NCBI GenBank assembly: GCA_947465645.1
Contig: CANIBQ010000020.1
Location: 4,657-68,656, forward strand
Direction: 5' to 3'
DNA length: 64,000 nt
Origin: Acidobacteriota bacterium
Lineage (GTDB): Bacteria; Acidobacteriota; Vicinamibacteria; Vicinamibacterales; UBA2999
The translations under genes and the position numbers were made by a program. This document shows positions 1-8,767 of this stretch, piece by piece (positions within the stretch are counted from its first letter, which is position 1; every line of letters starts with the position of its first letter). Below the pieces are notes generated by a model. The model was not told the origin of the DNA, made no database searches, and saw only the letters and a list, made by a program, of their open reading frames with translations.

Positions 1-395
1 AGCACGGCCACCTTCGCCTTCCGCGCGGCGGCATCGAGCTGTTTCACGAGGCGCTGGTTCCGCGGCGCGGGATACGCAGCTTCCTCGGTCGTCGTCACGA
101 TCGGCACGCGGCGCTTGAGCACTTCCTCGAACTGCGGCATCACCGCCTTGAGCGACGAGCTCGTGCAGAGCACGGCGACGTCGGGCCTGGTGGCCCTCAG
201 CGTCTTGCCGATATCGGAGGTCACCTTGAGACGGAGCTTCCTGCCGAACTCCATCACGTCGCCGGCGTCCTTCCCCACCTTGTCCGGATCGATGTCGATC
301 GCGGCCACGATCTGAAAGCCCTTGCGCGCCGCAAGCTGCTTCGCCACCGCCATTCCAATGGGTCCCAGGCCAATCAGCGCCACACGAATCTTCAT
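1..395 (-). CDS. Rossmann-fold NAD(P)-dependent oxidoreductase, DapB-like N-terminus (C-terminus beyond window)
   Basis: Only the first 131 codons are inside the window. The protein starts MKIRVALIGLGPIGMAVAKQ, a glycine-rich dinucleotide-binding loop after the first beta strand. An acidic residue at the end of strand two (AAIDIDPDKVG) suggests NAD(H) use or relaxed cofactor specificity. The layout resembles the N-terminal domain of dihydrodipicolinate reductase and of 2,4-diaminopentanoate dehydrogenase-like proteins, but the substrate domain is not visible, so the reaction cannot be named. The ATG at 395 is the first start after the divergent promoter region. It is transcribed away from the dioxygenase at 439, and the two share a 43-base intergenic gap with a -10-like sequence on each strand. 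Confidence 0.75.
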   Translation of the reverse strand, partial: MKIRVALIGLGPIGMAVAKQLAARKGFQIVAAIDIDPDKVGKDAGDVMEFGRKLRLKVTSDIGKTLRATRPDVAVLCTSSSLKAVMPQFEEVLKRRVPIVTTTEEAAYPAPRNQRLVKQLDAAARKAKVAV

Positions 396-415
396 TCCAT
401 ACCCCGCAACCAGCG

Positions 416-423
416 ATTATAGA
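416..423. promoter_or_regulatory. overlapping divergent -10-like elements
   Basis: The bases ATTATAGA read as TATAAT on the minus strand (421 to 416, for the gene starting at 395) and as TATAGA on the plus strand (418-423, for the gene starting at 439). Predicted start sites lie about 14 and 9 bases from the two start codons. No clear -35 is visible on either strand. This is inferred from sequence only. Confidence 0.45.
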
Positions 424-438
424 TTGCGTTCTAGAATC

Positions 439-1389
439 ATGGGCATGATCCATCCCATTCTTGGGCTGCACCACGTGACGGCAACGGTCAACGACGCGCA
501 GGAGGACCTCGACTTCTGCATGAATCTCCTCGGCATGCGCCTCGTCAAGAAGACCGTGAACTTCGACAACCACGGCGTCTACCACTTCTATTACGGCACC
601 GAGCGCGGCGCGCCCGGCACGATCTGGACGACCTTCCCCTACAAGGACAAAGGCGTCCGCACGGGCGCCAAAGGCGCGGGGCAGGTGGTCACGACGTCCT
701 TCTCGGTGCCCGCCGCCTCGCTCGGCTTCTGGCAGCGGCGGCTGGCAGACGCCGGCGTGAAGGCCCGCGACATCGAAACCCGGTTCGGCGAAGAGGCGAT
801 CCGCATCGAGGATCCCTCGGGGCTGTGGTTCGAGCTCGTCGGCAGCGATCGCGATCCGCGCACGCCGTGGACGGCCGGCGGCGTCGGCCCGAACGAGGCG
901 ATACGTGGACTGCACAGCGTGACGATGGTCGTCCGTTCGCTGGACCAGACGCTGGCGCTGATGACGCAACTCCTGGGCTACACGGTCGTGGCCGAGACCG
1001 GGAACCGCACGCGCGTCGCCGCCGGCGGCGACCGTCCCGGCCACTTCATCGACATCGAGGTCGAACCGGATGCGGTTCCGGCGGTCAACGGGATCGGCAC
1101 GGTGCATCACGTGGCGATGGCCATCTCGACGGACGACGAGCAGCGCCGCCTCCGCGACGAGCTGCTGGCCATGCGGGTCGGGGTGACCGACATCCGGGAC
1201 CGCTGCTACTTCCAGTCGATCTACTTTCGCGAGCCGGGCGGCGTGCTGTTCGAGGTGGCCACTATCCAGCCGGGGTTCACCGTAGACGAGGAACTGTCGT
1301 CGCTCGGCCGCGGCCTGAAGCTGCCGCCATGGGAAGAGCCGCACCGGGCTCTGATCGAGGCGGCGCTGCCCCGGGTGGAATACCGATGA
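439..1389 (+). CDS. VOC-family ring-cleaving dioxygenase (MhqO/PcpA-like)
   Basis: The 316-residue protein has two vicinal-oxygen-chelate modules, roughly residues 5-130 and 155-280. Likely Fe(II) ligands are His12 (LHHVT), a His at 223-224 (GTVHHVAMA) and Glu272 (VLFEVA), close to the known PcpA set H11/H227/E276. The family cleaves hydroquinone-type rings; in Bacillus MhqO is part of a quinone-stress operon with the esterase MhqD. The start at 439 is chosen because homology begins there; the frame is open further upstream into the divergent gene. The stop overlaps the start of the next gene (ATGA), and that gene is MhqD-like, which supports the assignment. The exact aromatic substrate is unknown. 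Confidence 0.85.
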   Translation: MGMIHPILGLHHVTATVNDAQEDLDFCMNLLGMRLVKKTVNFDNHGVYHFYYGTERGAPGTIWTTFPYKDKGVRTGAKGAGQVVTTSFSVPAASLGFWQRRLADAGVKARDIETRFGEEAIRIEDPSGLWFELVGSDRDPRTPWTAGGVGPNEAIRGLHSVTMVVRSLDQTLALMTQLLGYTVVAETGNRTRVAAGGDRPGHFIDIEVEPDAVPAVNGIGTVHHVAMAISTDDEQRRLRDELLAMRVGVTDIRDRCYFQSIYFREPGGVLFEVATIQPGFTVDEELSSLGRGLKLPPWEEPHRALIEAALPRVEYR

Positions 1390-2030
1390 CCGCGGATCCG
1401 CACGCCGGGCAGCCGGTGCTCGAAGCCGGGCTGCCGCTCGGCGAGGCGCCGGTGGCGGTCATCATGGTGCACGGCCGCGGCGCCGGGCCGGAAGACATCC
1501 TCGGCCTGGTGCCCAGGCTGGAGCAGCCGAACGTCACCTACCTCGCGCCGACGGCCGCCAGTCGCACGTGGTATCCGCACAGCTTCATGTCGCCCGTCGA
1601 GAGCAACGAGCCTTATCTCTCGTCCGCGCTGGGCGTGATCGCCTCGCTCGTCGCCCGCATCGAGGCAGCCGGCATTCCCCGCTCGCGCGTCGTGCTCCTC
1701 GGCTTCTCTCAAGGTGCCTGCCTCGCGGCTGAGTTCGCCGTGCGCCATGCGTCACGGCTCGGCGGGGTGGTGGTCTTCAGCGGCGGGCTGATCGGTCCGC
1801 CGGGGACGAAGTGGGAACCGGGCGGCCGGTTCGAAAGCACGCCGGTGTTTCAGGGATGCAGCGACGTGGACGCCCACATCCCCGAGGCGCGGGTCCTCGA
1901 AAGCGCGGACGTCTTCAGCCGCATGGGCGCGTTCGTGACCACGCGTCTCTATTCGGGCATGGGACACCTGATCAACGACGACGAAATCGAATTCGCCAGG
2001 GGACTGCTCGACGGCGCCGGCGCGCCGTAG
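1386..2030 (+). CDS. alpha/beta hydrolase, phospholipase/carboxylesterase family (MhqD-like)
   Basis: The 214-residue cytoplasmic serine hydrolase has the nucleophile elbow GFSQG with Ser108, a probable acid Asp160 or Asp162 (CSDVDAH) and His194 (GMGHLI). The oxyanion region is HGRGAG near residue 30. This is the compact abhydrolase_2 fold. It overlaps the upstream dioxygenase by four bases, so translation is coupled. In the mhqNOD system the esterase is paired with the ring-cleaving dioxygenase and probably hydrolyses a product or conjugate; that role here is inferred from the pair. No signal peptide is present. Confidence 0.85.
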   Translation: MTADPHAGQPVLEAGLPLGEAPVAVIMVHGRGAGPEDILGLVPRLEQPNVTYLAPTAASRTWYPHSFMSPVESNEPYLSSALGVIASLVARIEAAGIPRSRVVLLGFSQGACLAAEFAVRHASRLGGVVVFSGGLIGPPGTKWEPGGRFESTPVFQGCSDVDAHIPEARVLESADVFSRMGAFVTTRLYSGMGHLINDDEIEFARGLLDGAGAP

Positions 2031-2067
2031 CCTCGGGCGAAGGCGGGTGTCATAGAATGCAGCCCTG

Positions 2068-4065
2068 ATGCGTAGCCTGGCTCTCGTCGTGGCCGTCGCG
2101 TGCCTTGTCGTCGGCACGGGCGCACAGGAGAGCATTCAGAAATTCGATCAGCCCCTCGACGGCGCGCGTTCGCCGCGCAACGCCAGCTACGACATCGACG
2201 TTCGTCTCGACCACGCCGCCCGCACGCTGACGGGACGCGAGACGATCCGCTGGCGCAACATCAGCGCGAACCCCACCCGCGAGCTGCAGTTTCACCTCTA
2301 CTGGAACGCGTGGCGCAATGCCGAATCGTCGTGGCTGCGCGAGCGGCGGCTCGCAGGGGCCACCACGGAGCCGCGCAGCGACGGATGGGGATCGACCGAC
2401 GTATCGGCGATCCGCGTTCGACAAGATTCGAGCGGCTCGCCGGCAGACCTCACGTCGCAGATGCGTTTCATCGCCCCCGACGACGGGAACACCGAAGACC
2501 GGACGGTGATGGCGGTGGCCCTGCCCTACGAGGTGCAGCCGAACGAGACGATCCAGATCGAGGTCGAGTGGAAGGCGAAGATCCCGCGTCCATTCGCGCG
2601 CACGGGCTACGTCGACGACTACTACTTCATCGCCCAGTGGTTTCCGAAGCTCGGCGTGCTCGAGGACCGCGGATGGAACACGCACCAGTTTCACGCGGTC
2701 ACCGAGTTCTACTCCGACTACGGCGTCTACGATCTGCGCCTCACGGTGCCGCGCGGCTTCGTCGTGGGTGCGTCAGGACAGGAGACGCTGCGCGTGGACA
2801 ACGAGGACGGCACGACCACGCACCGCTATCGCGGCGAAGACATGCACGACGCCGCGTGGACCGCGAGTCCCCGCTACACCGAGGTCACGCGGCGGTTCGA
2901 GCATCCGACCCTGCCGCCCGTGGACATGCGGCTGCTGCTCCTGCCAGACCACGCGGGCCAGGCGGATCGCTTTTTCGACTCCACCGCCGCCGCGCTGAAG
3001 TACTTCGGCGAGTGGTTCGGTCCGTATCCCTACGGCTACGTCACCATCGTCGACCCGGCATTCCAGAGCGGGGCCGACGGGATGGAGTATCCGACGTTCT
3101 TCACCGGCCGCGCGCGCTGGATCGCGCCGCGAGGCGTCACCGTGCCCGAGGCGACGACGCTGCATGAAGCCGGGCATCAGTTCTGGTACGGGATCGTCGG
3201 CAGCAACGAATTCGAACACGCGTGGATGGACGAAGGCCTCACCACGTTTGCGACCGCCCGCGTCATCGAGCAGGTCTACACCCCGAACGTCACCGAACGG
3301 CGCTACTTCGGCGGCTTCATTCCCTGGGTGTTTCGCGACCTCCCCATCCGCCGCGACATCGACGGCAATCGATTGCCCGGCTTCCGGCCTGCCGCGGAGG
3401 CCGACGCGCCGGCGACGCCGACATACGCATACTGGCCATCGACGGCCACCTTCACCAGCTACAACAAGACAGCGCTCTGGCTGCACACGCTCGAACGGCA
3501 TCTCGGTTGGCCAACACTGCAGCGGATCATGGCGACCTATTTCGAGCGGTACAAGTTCCGCCACCCCTACCCCGAGGACTTCTTCGCCATCGTCAACGAA
3601 GTGAGCGGCAAGGACATGACCTGGTTTTTCGACCAGGTGTATCGCGGCTCGAACGAGTTTGACTATGGCGTGCAGGAGTTCACGAGCACGAAGGTCCGGC
3701 TGCCCTCGACTCCGCTCGAGCCAGGAAAGCCGGACGCTACGAGTGACATGTATCGAACCATCGTCGTGCCGCGGCGATTCGGGGAGGCGATCTTCCCGGT
3801 GGAGGTCGAGACCACGTTCAAGAATGGCGAGACGATCGCCGAGCGGTGGGACGGCGTCGATCGGCGGACGATCTACACGTACGAGCGGCCGTCGCAGGCG
3901 GTGTCGGTGCGTGTCGATCCGAACCGCGTGATGCTGCTCGACGTGAATTACACGAACAACACGCGGACGCTGCAGCCGCGCGCGAGCGAGGCGAGCCTGA
4001 AGTGGGGGCTCAAGTGGCTCGCGTGGCTGCAGGACGTCATGCTCACCTATGCGTTCTTTGTGTAG
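2068..4065 (+). CDS. secreted M1-family (aminopeptidase N-like) metallopeptidase
   Basis: The 665-residue protein starts with a signal peptide (MRSLALVVAVACLVVGTGAQ) and has an N-terminal beta domain followed by the thermolysin-like catalytic domain. The zinc site is HEAGH with His366, Glu367 and His370, and the third ligand Glu389 lies in WMDEG, giving the M1 spacing HExxH-18-E. The motif TSYNKTALWL further on may supply the catalytic tyrosine. M1 enzymes remove N-terminal residues from peptides; export suggests scavenging in the periplasm or outside. A -10-like TAGAAT lies at 2053-2058, so the ATG at 2068 may be nearly leaderless. The C-terminal region after about residue 560 is a beta-rich extension. 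Confidence 0.9.
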   Translation: MRSLALVVAVACLVVGTGAQESIQKFDQPLDGARSPRNASYDIDVRLDHAARTLTGRETIRWRNISANPTRELQFHLYWNAWRNAESSWLRERRLAGATTEPRSDGWGSTDVSAIRVRQDSSGSPADLTSQMRFIAPDDGNTEDRTVMAVALPYEVQPNETIQIEVEWKAKIPRPFARTGYVDDYYFIAQWFPKLGVLEDRGWNTHQFHAVTEFYSDYGVYDLRLTVPRGFVVGASGQETLRVDNEDGTTTHRYRGEDMHDAAWTASPRYTEVTRRFEHPTLPPVDMRLLLLPDHAGQADRFFDSTAAALKYFGEWFGPYPYGYVTIVDPAFQSGADGMEYPTFFTGRARWIAPRGVTVPEATTLHEAGHQFWYGIVGSNEFEHAWMDEGLTTFATARVIEQVYTPNVTERRYFGGFIPWVFRDLPIRRDIDGNRLPGFRPAAEADAPATPTYAYWPSTATFTSYNKTALWLHTLERHLGWPTLQRIMATYFERYKFRHPYPEDFFAIVNEVSGKDMTWFFDQVYRGSNEFDYGVQEFTSTKVRLPSTPLEPGKPDATSDMYRTIVVPRRFGEAIFPVEVETTFKNGETIAERWDGVDRRTIYTYERPSQAVSVRVDPNRVMLLDVNYTNNTRTLQPRASEASLKWGLKWLAWLQDVMLTYAFFV

Positions 4066-4097
4066 CTCGGTGGCTGGGTAGCTCGGTGGCTGGGGTG

Positions 4098-5099
4098 GTG
4101 CTCCGTTCCTGGTTCGACGGCTTTCGCCGCGTGTTCGCGGCGCCCGCGGTCGTGGCGGCGGTGTTTCTCGTCACGCTCCTCGCGGCGCTGCCGCTCGCCA
4201 TCACCATGCGCGGGATGATCGAGACGCATCTCGGGCGCAGCCTGCGATCGGAGGCGGTGGCCGACGGCGTCGACACCGACTGGTGGCAGGAGTTCACCTC
4301 TCAGACCTCGGGCCTCGGCACGACGTTCACGCCGTCGGTGATCGGATTTGCGGCGACGCTCGACAGCGTCAGCAGCGTCCTCGACGCCCGGCCGCAGCAG
4401 GTGCAGGTCACGGGCGCGCTGATTCTCTACCTGGTCGTGTGGGTGTTTCTCTCGGGAGGCGTGATCGACCGCTTCGCGCGGCAGCGCCCCACGCGCGCCC
4501 ACGGCTTTTTCGCGGCCTCCGGCGTCTTCTTCTGGCGGTTTCTCAGGCTCGGCATCATCGCGGCGGTCGTCTACTGGCTGCTGTTTACCTACGTGCACCA
4601 GTGGCTGTTCGACGATGCGTATACGTGGCTGACACGGGATCTCGCGGTCGAGCGCCAGGCGTTCTTCTGGCGCGCGGCGCTGTACCTGCTGTTCGGCGCG
4701 ATGCTGATCGCGTCGAACGTGGTGTTCGACTACACCAGGATCCGGATGGTCGTGGAGGACCGCCGCAGCGCGATTGGATCGCTCACCGCGGCGCTGGGAT
4801 TCATCGTGCGGCGCCGCGGACGGGTGTTCGGCCTCTATACGTTGAACGCACTCGTCTTCGTGGTGTTGATTGGATCGTGGGCGCTCGTCGCGCCGGGTGC
4901 CGGCGGCGCCGGTATCTCGATGTGGGTGGGGTTTGCGCTCAGCCAGGCCTACGTGCTGGCGCGGCTGGTGCTGAAGCTGCAGTTCCTCGCGTCGCAGATC
5001 GCGCTCTTCCAGGGATCGCTCGCGCACGCGGCGTACACCGCGGCGCCCGAGCCGGCGTGGCCCGAGTCGCCGGCGGCTGAAACGATACGGTCCGCCTGA
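4098..5099 (+). CDS. multi-spanning membrane protein of unknown function
   Basis: About 333 residues with roughly six hydrophobic segments: near the N-terminus (VVAAVFLVTLLAALPLAI), then ILYLVVWVFLSGGVI, LGIIAAVVYWLLFTYV, YLLFGAMLIASNVVF, ALVFVVLIGSWALV and a last one near ISMWVGFALSQAYVLA. A soluble loop of about 70 residues follows the first segment. I do not recognise the family; the pattern resembles acidobacterial six-helix DUF proteins. No ATG is available, so GTG 4098 (or GTG 4095) is the likely start, preceded by GGCTGGGG. The gene follows the M1 peptidase closely, after a short direct repeat GTAGCTCGGTGGCTGGG. Its stop codon TGA lies in the loop of a palindromic repeat at 5087-5117. 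Confidence 0.65.
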   Translation: MLRSWFDGFRRVFAAPAVVAAVFLVTLLAALPLAITMRGMIETHLGRSLRSEAVADGVDTDWWQEFTSQTSGLGTTFTPSVIGFAATLDSVSSVLDARPQQVQVTGALILYLVVWVFLSGGVIDRFARQRPTRAHGFFAASGVFFWRFLRLGIIAAVVYWLLFTYVHQWLFDDAYTWLTRDLAVERQAFFWRAALYLLFGAMLIASNVVFDYTRIRMVVEDRRSAIGSLTAALGFIVRRRGRVFGLYTLNALVFVVLIGSWALVAPGAGGAGISMWVGFALSQAYVLARLVLKLQFLASQIALFQGSLAHAAYTAAPEPAWPESPAAETIRSA

Positions 5100-5117
5100 A
5101 GGCGGACACTACGTACG
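5087..5117 (+). repeat. palindromic repeat, copy A (REP-like)
   Basis: The core is GTCCGCCT-GA-AGGCGGAC followed by the tail ACTACGTACG. The same 31 bases occur at 38189-38219, and a variant with compensating stem changes occurs on the opposite strand at 48877-48904. This copy supplies the last codons and stop of the upstream membrane protein gene. Confidence 0.85.
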
Positions 5118-5243
5118 CTAGGCGGTGCGCATGAATGGGCTCTTCCCCCGTGGTCCGTTTCTTCATGACGGCGCCAGCCTAACATCGTAAAAGTCCCTTC
5201 AAAACCCCCTGACGCGGTAGAGCTTGGATCCCCGCCGGACGGA

Positions 5244-7163
5244 CTAGTTCAGCGCCGCTTCGGTCAACGCCTCGCGCACCGAGACCGCCAGCGGGCCTTG
5301 CCCTGAGCCGGTCGAGGGGTTGACCGGCACGACCGTCTGCGCGAGGAGCTGCTTCAGCCGATCCGCATCGACCGACTCGGCTTCGAGCAGTTCCTCGGCC
5401 AGCGCTTTCACGGCGCCGCGCTGCCGCTCGATGATCTGGCGCGCCGTCTCGTAGCCGCGCATCACGAGTGTCCGGATCTCCTCATCCACCCGCCGCGCCG
5501 TCTCCTCGCTGAAGCCGGATGCACGCGAATCGGCCTCCCAGGCGCTCGACGGACGCTTGAAGTGCAGCGGTCCTAGCGGCGACATGCCGAGCTCGCACAC
5601 CATCTTGCGGGCCAGCTCGGTGCCGCGCTCGATGTCGTTGGACGCGCCGCTCGTCACCTGGCGCAGGAACAGCTCTTCGGCAATCCTTCCGCCCATGAGG
5701 ATGGCGATCTGGGATTCGATGAACGGCTTCGAATGCGTATATCGATCCGCCTCGGGCAGTTGCATCGTCACCCCCAGCGCGCGGCCGCGAGGGATGATCG
5801 TGACCTTGTGCAGCGGGTCGGCGTCGGGCAGGAGCGCGGCGACCACCGCGTGGCCCGCCTCGTGATACGCGCAGGTCGTCCGCTCTTTCTCGCTCATGGC
5901 GACCGACTTGCGCTCCACGCCCATCAGCACCTTGTCGCGCGCGGCATCGAAATCGAGGTTGCGAACCATCTTGCGGCCGGCGCGCGCCGCGATGAGCGCC
6001 GCCTCGTTGACCAGGTTCGCGAGATCCGCGCCTGAGAAGCCGGGCGTGCCGCGCGCAACCGAGCGCAGCTCGACGTCGGGCTCGAGCGCCACCTTGCGCG
6101 CGTGCACTTTCAGGATCTGCTCGCGACCCTTGATGTCGGGATTGCCGACGACGACCTGCCGATCGAATCGGCCCGGACGCAGCAGCGCCGGATCCAGGAT
6201 GTCCTGACGGTTGGTCGCGGCGACGACGATGATGCTGTCGGTGTGGTTGAAGCCGTCCATCTCGACGAGGAGCTGGTTGAGGGTCTGCTCGCGCTCTTCG
6301 TGGCTCATCGAGCCGCTGCCGCGGTTGCGCCCGACCGCGTCGAGCTCGTCGATAAAGATGATGCAGGACTTCTGCTTGCGGGCATCGCGGAACAGGCGCC
6401 GCACACGGGCGGCCCCGACGCCGGCGTACATCTCGACGAAGTCGGATCCGCTCGCGGATATGAAGGGGACGCCCGCCTCGCCCGCCATCGAGCGCGCGAG
6501 CAGGGTCTTGCCGGTGCCTGGCGGGCCGACGAGGAGAATGCCGCGGGGAATGCGCCCGCCAATGGACTCGAAGCGCGCCGGCTCCTTGAGGAAGTCGACG
6601 ATCTCCTGCACCTCGTCCTTGGCCTCGTCCACGCCTGCCACGTCCGCGAAAGTCACGGTGGCGTCCTGCGGATCCATCGTCCGCGCCTTCTCGAAGGTCG
6701 GCACGCGGCCGGTGACCATGCGGTAGACCGCAAGGCCGGCAAAGCCGAAGACCAGCAGCCCAACAGCGAACGCCCCATACCTTCCGGTGTTGGACGCCTC
6801 GGTCCGTCTGACGTCGAACCTGATGCCGCGGTCAGTCATGTTGGTGACGAATGTCGGATTCGACGCGATGTACCCGGCCGGCGCGGTCGTCGCAAAGAGC
6901 GTCCCGTCACGACGTTCGAAGCTCACCTCATCGGTGGCGACGGTCACGCGGCTCACCTGGCCCGCCTGAACGTCACGAAGGAACTCGGAAAACGCGACCG
7001 TGGTGGGTTGGGTCGTCCCCCGCGTCCGCAGCGTCAAGAACGCCGCGGTCGACAGGACGACAATCAGGATGCCAGTGCCTGTCCAGAACAGGCGGGTGCG
7101 TGGGAACTTGCCTCCGAACACAGGGACTCCCTCAGCAGGTGCGCGACGGTCCTTGCGGACCAT
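5244..7163 (-). CDS. ftsH: ATP-dependent zinc metalloprotease FtsH
   Basis: The 639-residue inner-membrane AAA protease degrades membrane and short-lived cytoplasmic proteins. It has a transmembrane helix near 26-46, a periplasmic domain to about 130 and a second helix near 131-147. The AAA module carries Walker A GPPGTGKT (213-220), Walker [12 protein letters not shown] (268-278) and the second region of homology ending RPGRFDR (329-335). The zinc protease site is HEAGH (His434, Glu435, His438) with Asp510 in SGASNDI as third ligand. The length is normal. A short extra segment, PSTGSGQG near residues 614-624, comes from an interspersed repeat. A perfect 20-base palindrome lies in the 5' leader, 25 bases before the start. 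It is a lone gene, convergent with the gene at 4098. Confidence 0.97.
   Translation of the reverse strand: MVRKDRRAPAEGVPVFGGKFPRTRLFWTGTGILIVVLSTAAFLTLRTRGTTQPTTVAFSEFLRDVQAGQVSRVTVATDEVSFERRDGTLFATTAPAGYIASNPTFVTNMTDRGIRFDVRRTEASNTGRYGAFAVGLLVFGFAGLAVYRMVTGRVPTFEKARTMDPQDATVTFADVAGVDEAKDEVQEIVDFLKEPARFESIGGRIPRGILLVGPPGTGKTLLARSMAGEAGVPFISASGSDFVEMYAGVGAARVRRLFRDARKQKSCIIFIDELDAVGRNRGSGSMSHEEREQTLNQLLVEMDGFNHTDSIIVVAATNRQDILDPALLRPGRFDRQVVVGNPDIKGREQILKVHARKVALEPDVELRSVARGTPGFSGADLANLVNEAALIAARAGRKMVRNLDFDAARDKVLMGVERKSVAMSEKERTTCAYHEAGHAVVAALLPDADPLHKVTIIPRGRALGVTMQLPEADRYTHSKPFIESQIAILMGGRIAEELFLRQVTSGASNDIERGTELARKMVCELGMSPLGPLHFKRPSSAWEADSRASGFSEETARRVDEEIRTLVMRGYETARQIIERQRGAVKALAEELLEAESVDADRLKQLLAQTVVPVNPSTGSGQGPLAVSVREALTEAALN
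5294..5322. repeat. short interspersed repeat inside ftsH coding region
   Basis: The plus strand reads CCTTGCCCTGAGCCGGTCGA, and on the coding strand it encodes NPSTGSGQG. Related sequences of the type TCGACAAGCTCAGGGC are a known kind of scattered short repeat in many high-GC bacteria (established knowledge, recalled). Here it sits in the poorly conserved C-terminal tail of FtsH, in frame. Confidence 0.5.
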
Positions 7164-7187
7164 CCGCGAATAAACCGCGATGGTAAC

Positions 7188-7207
7188 CGGAGGCCTTCAG
7201 GCCTCCG
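7188..7207. repeat. perfect 20-base palindrome upstream of ftsH
   Basis: The sequence CGGAGGCCTTCAGGCCTCCG has eight-base arms and a four-base loop. The same 20 bases occur on the other strand at 55655-55674, upstream of the DUF1330 gene. Both copies lie in the 5' leader of a minus-strand gene. The wider region 7208-7440 shows no other gene; it holds AGACACAGAGACACGG, a microrepeat also seen near 17200. Confidence 0.8.
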
Positions 7208-7440
7208 CGAGCGTTGAGTTGTGTGGGAACGCCTGATGATTCTATCGGAGCGGTGACGCCGTGTAAATAGATGGCGGAGTTGGATTTATGGAGCTCAACC
7301 GCAGATTTTCCGTCCGGGTCGGCTGCTCAGGTTGGCAGCTTGCCAGATGGTATCGCAGCGACTCTCGCTGTCCCGCCCTCAACGGGCCAGGGAGACACAG
7401 AGACACGGAGGTAGAATCGGGCCGTTTCAGGAGGCTCGTA

Positions 7441-8751
7441 ATGATTCGCAGGTCGCTTTGGGTCGCAGTGCTCGCGGCGGGCACGGCGCTCGCTTCAGCG
7501 CAGCCGTCTTCGCCGTTGGCTCCGGCCAGCCAGGGATCTGCCGCCACCGTCGCCTTCACCAATGCGCGCATCATCGACGGCACGGGGCGAACGCCGATCG
7601 AGCGAGGCACGCTCATCGTGACCGGCGGCCGCGTGACGGCTGTCGGAACGTCCGCATCGGTCACCGTTCCAGCCGGCGCCCTGCGCATCGACGCGACGGG
7701 CAAGACCCTCGTGCCCGGCTTCGTCAACGCGCACGGTCACGTCGAAGCGCAGATGGGCGCGGCACTGCCGGTGCGCGACGACCTCATTCGACGGCTCGAG
7801 ATCTACGCCCTGTACGGCGTGACCAGCGTGGTGAGCCTCGGTTCCTCGGAGCACGACGAGGTCGAGGGCATCAGGCTCATGCAGGAGCAGGAACGCGCGG
7901 GGCTGGATCGCAGCCGCGTCTACACCTCCGGGATACCGGTCGAGGGTGAGACCCCCGCTCAGGCGCGGGCGAGCGTCGCCCGCCGGGCGGATCTGAAGGC
8001 GCACGCCATCAAGTTCCGCATCAACGGCACCCCCAACGACATGAACGAGGCCACCTGGAGCGCGATCATCGACGAGTCGCACATGCGTGGACTCAAGACC
8101 GCCGTGCACATCTACTACTTGAAGGACGCCCAGGCGACAATCGACAAGGGCGTCGACATCATCGCGCACAGCGTCCGCGACCAGGACGTGACGCCGGCGC
8201 TCATCGCCGCGATGAAGCGGAGGAACGTGCCGTACATCCCGACACTCACGCGCGAGCTCTCGGTGTTCGCGTACGAGACGACGCCCGACTTCTTCAGGGA
8301 TCCGTTCTTCCTGCGCGGGAAGGAGCTCTACGGTCCGCAGGTGCCGCCGCTCACCACACCTGAATACCAGGCGAGGGTGCGCAGCAATCCGACGACGGCC
8401 CAGATCAAGAAGGCGATCGTGCAGGCGGAGCGCAATCTCAAGCTACTGAGCGACGCGGGCGTCACGATCGCGATGGGCACCGACACCGGCGCCGGCGGGA
8501 ATCCCGGCCGCTGGCAGGGTTACTTCGAGCACGTCGAGATGGAGATGATGAACAAGGCGGGGATGACGCCGATGCAGGTGATCGTCGCGTCCACGGCCAA
8601 CGCCGCGCGCATCTTCGGCCTCACCCAGGTCGGCACGCTCGAAGCCGGCAAGTGGGCCGACCTCGTCGTCCTCGACGCGAACCCGCTGGAGAACATCCGC
8701 AACACCCGGGCGATCGACTCGGTGTGGGTCGCCGGCACGCAATCCCAATAG
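7441..8751 (+). CDS. secreted amidohydrolase (imidazolonepropionase/prolidase-like)
   Basis: The 436-residue metal-dependent hydrolase has a signal peptide (MIRRSLWVAVLAAGTALASA), so it acts in the periplasm or outside the cell. The TIM-barrel metal ligands are visible: HGH (His98, His100), Lys191 in HAIKFRI as the likely carbamylated lysine, His223 (VHIYY), His243 (IAHSVR) and Asp348 (MGTDTG). This is the dinuclear subtype that includes Xaa-Pro and N-acyl-amino-acid hydrolases; the substrate cannot be read from sequence. The start at 7441 has a perfect AGGAGG at 7429-7434, six bases upstream, and a TAGAAT -10-like box before it. It is monocistronic or runs into the DinB gene. Confidence 0.87.
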   Translation: MIRRSLWVAVLAAGTALASAQPSSPLAPASQGSAATVAFTNARIIDGTGRTPIERGTLIVTGGRVTAVGTSASVTVPAGALRIDATGKTLVPGFVNAHGHVEAQMGAALPVRDDLIRRLEIYALYGVTSVVSLGSSEHDEVEGIRLMQEQERAGLDRSRVYTSGIPVEGETPAQARASVARRADLKAHAIKFRINGTPNDMNEATWSAIIDESHMRGLKTAVHIYYLKDAQATIDKGVDIIAHSVRDQDVTPALIAAMKRRNVPYIPTLTRELSVFAYETTPDFFRDPFFLRGKELYGPQVPPLTTPEYQARVRSNPTTAQIKKAIVQAERNLKLLSDAGVTIAMGTDTGAGGNPGRWQGYFEHVEMEMMNKAGMTPMQVIVASTANAARIFGLTQVGTLEAGKWADLVVLDANPLENIRNTRAIDSVWVAGTQSQ

Positions 8752-8767
8752 GTCTACAATGCCGCCC

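Noticed and set aside
4047..5027. A 326-codon minus-strand frame opposite the membrane protein gene
   Set aside because: The composition is charged and repetitive without motifs, while the opposite strand encodes clear transmembrane segments.
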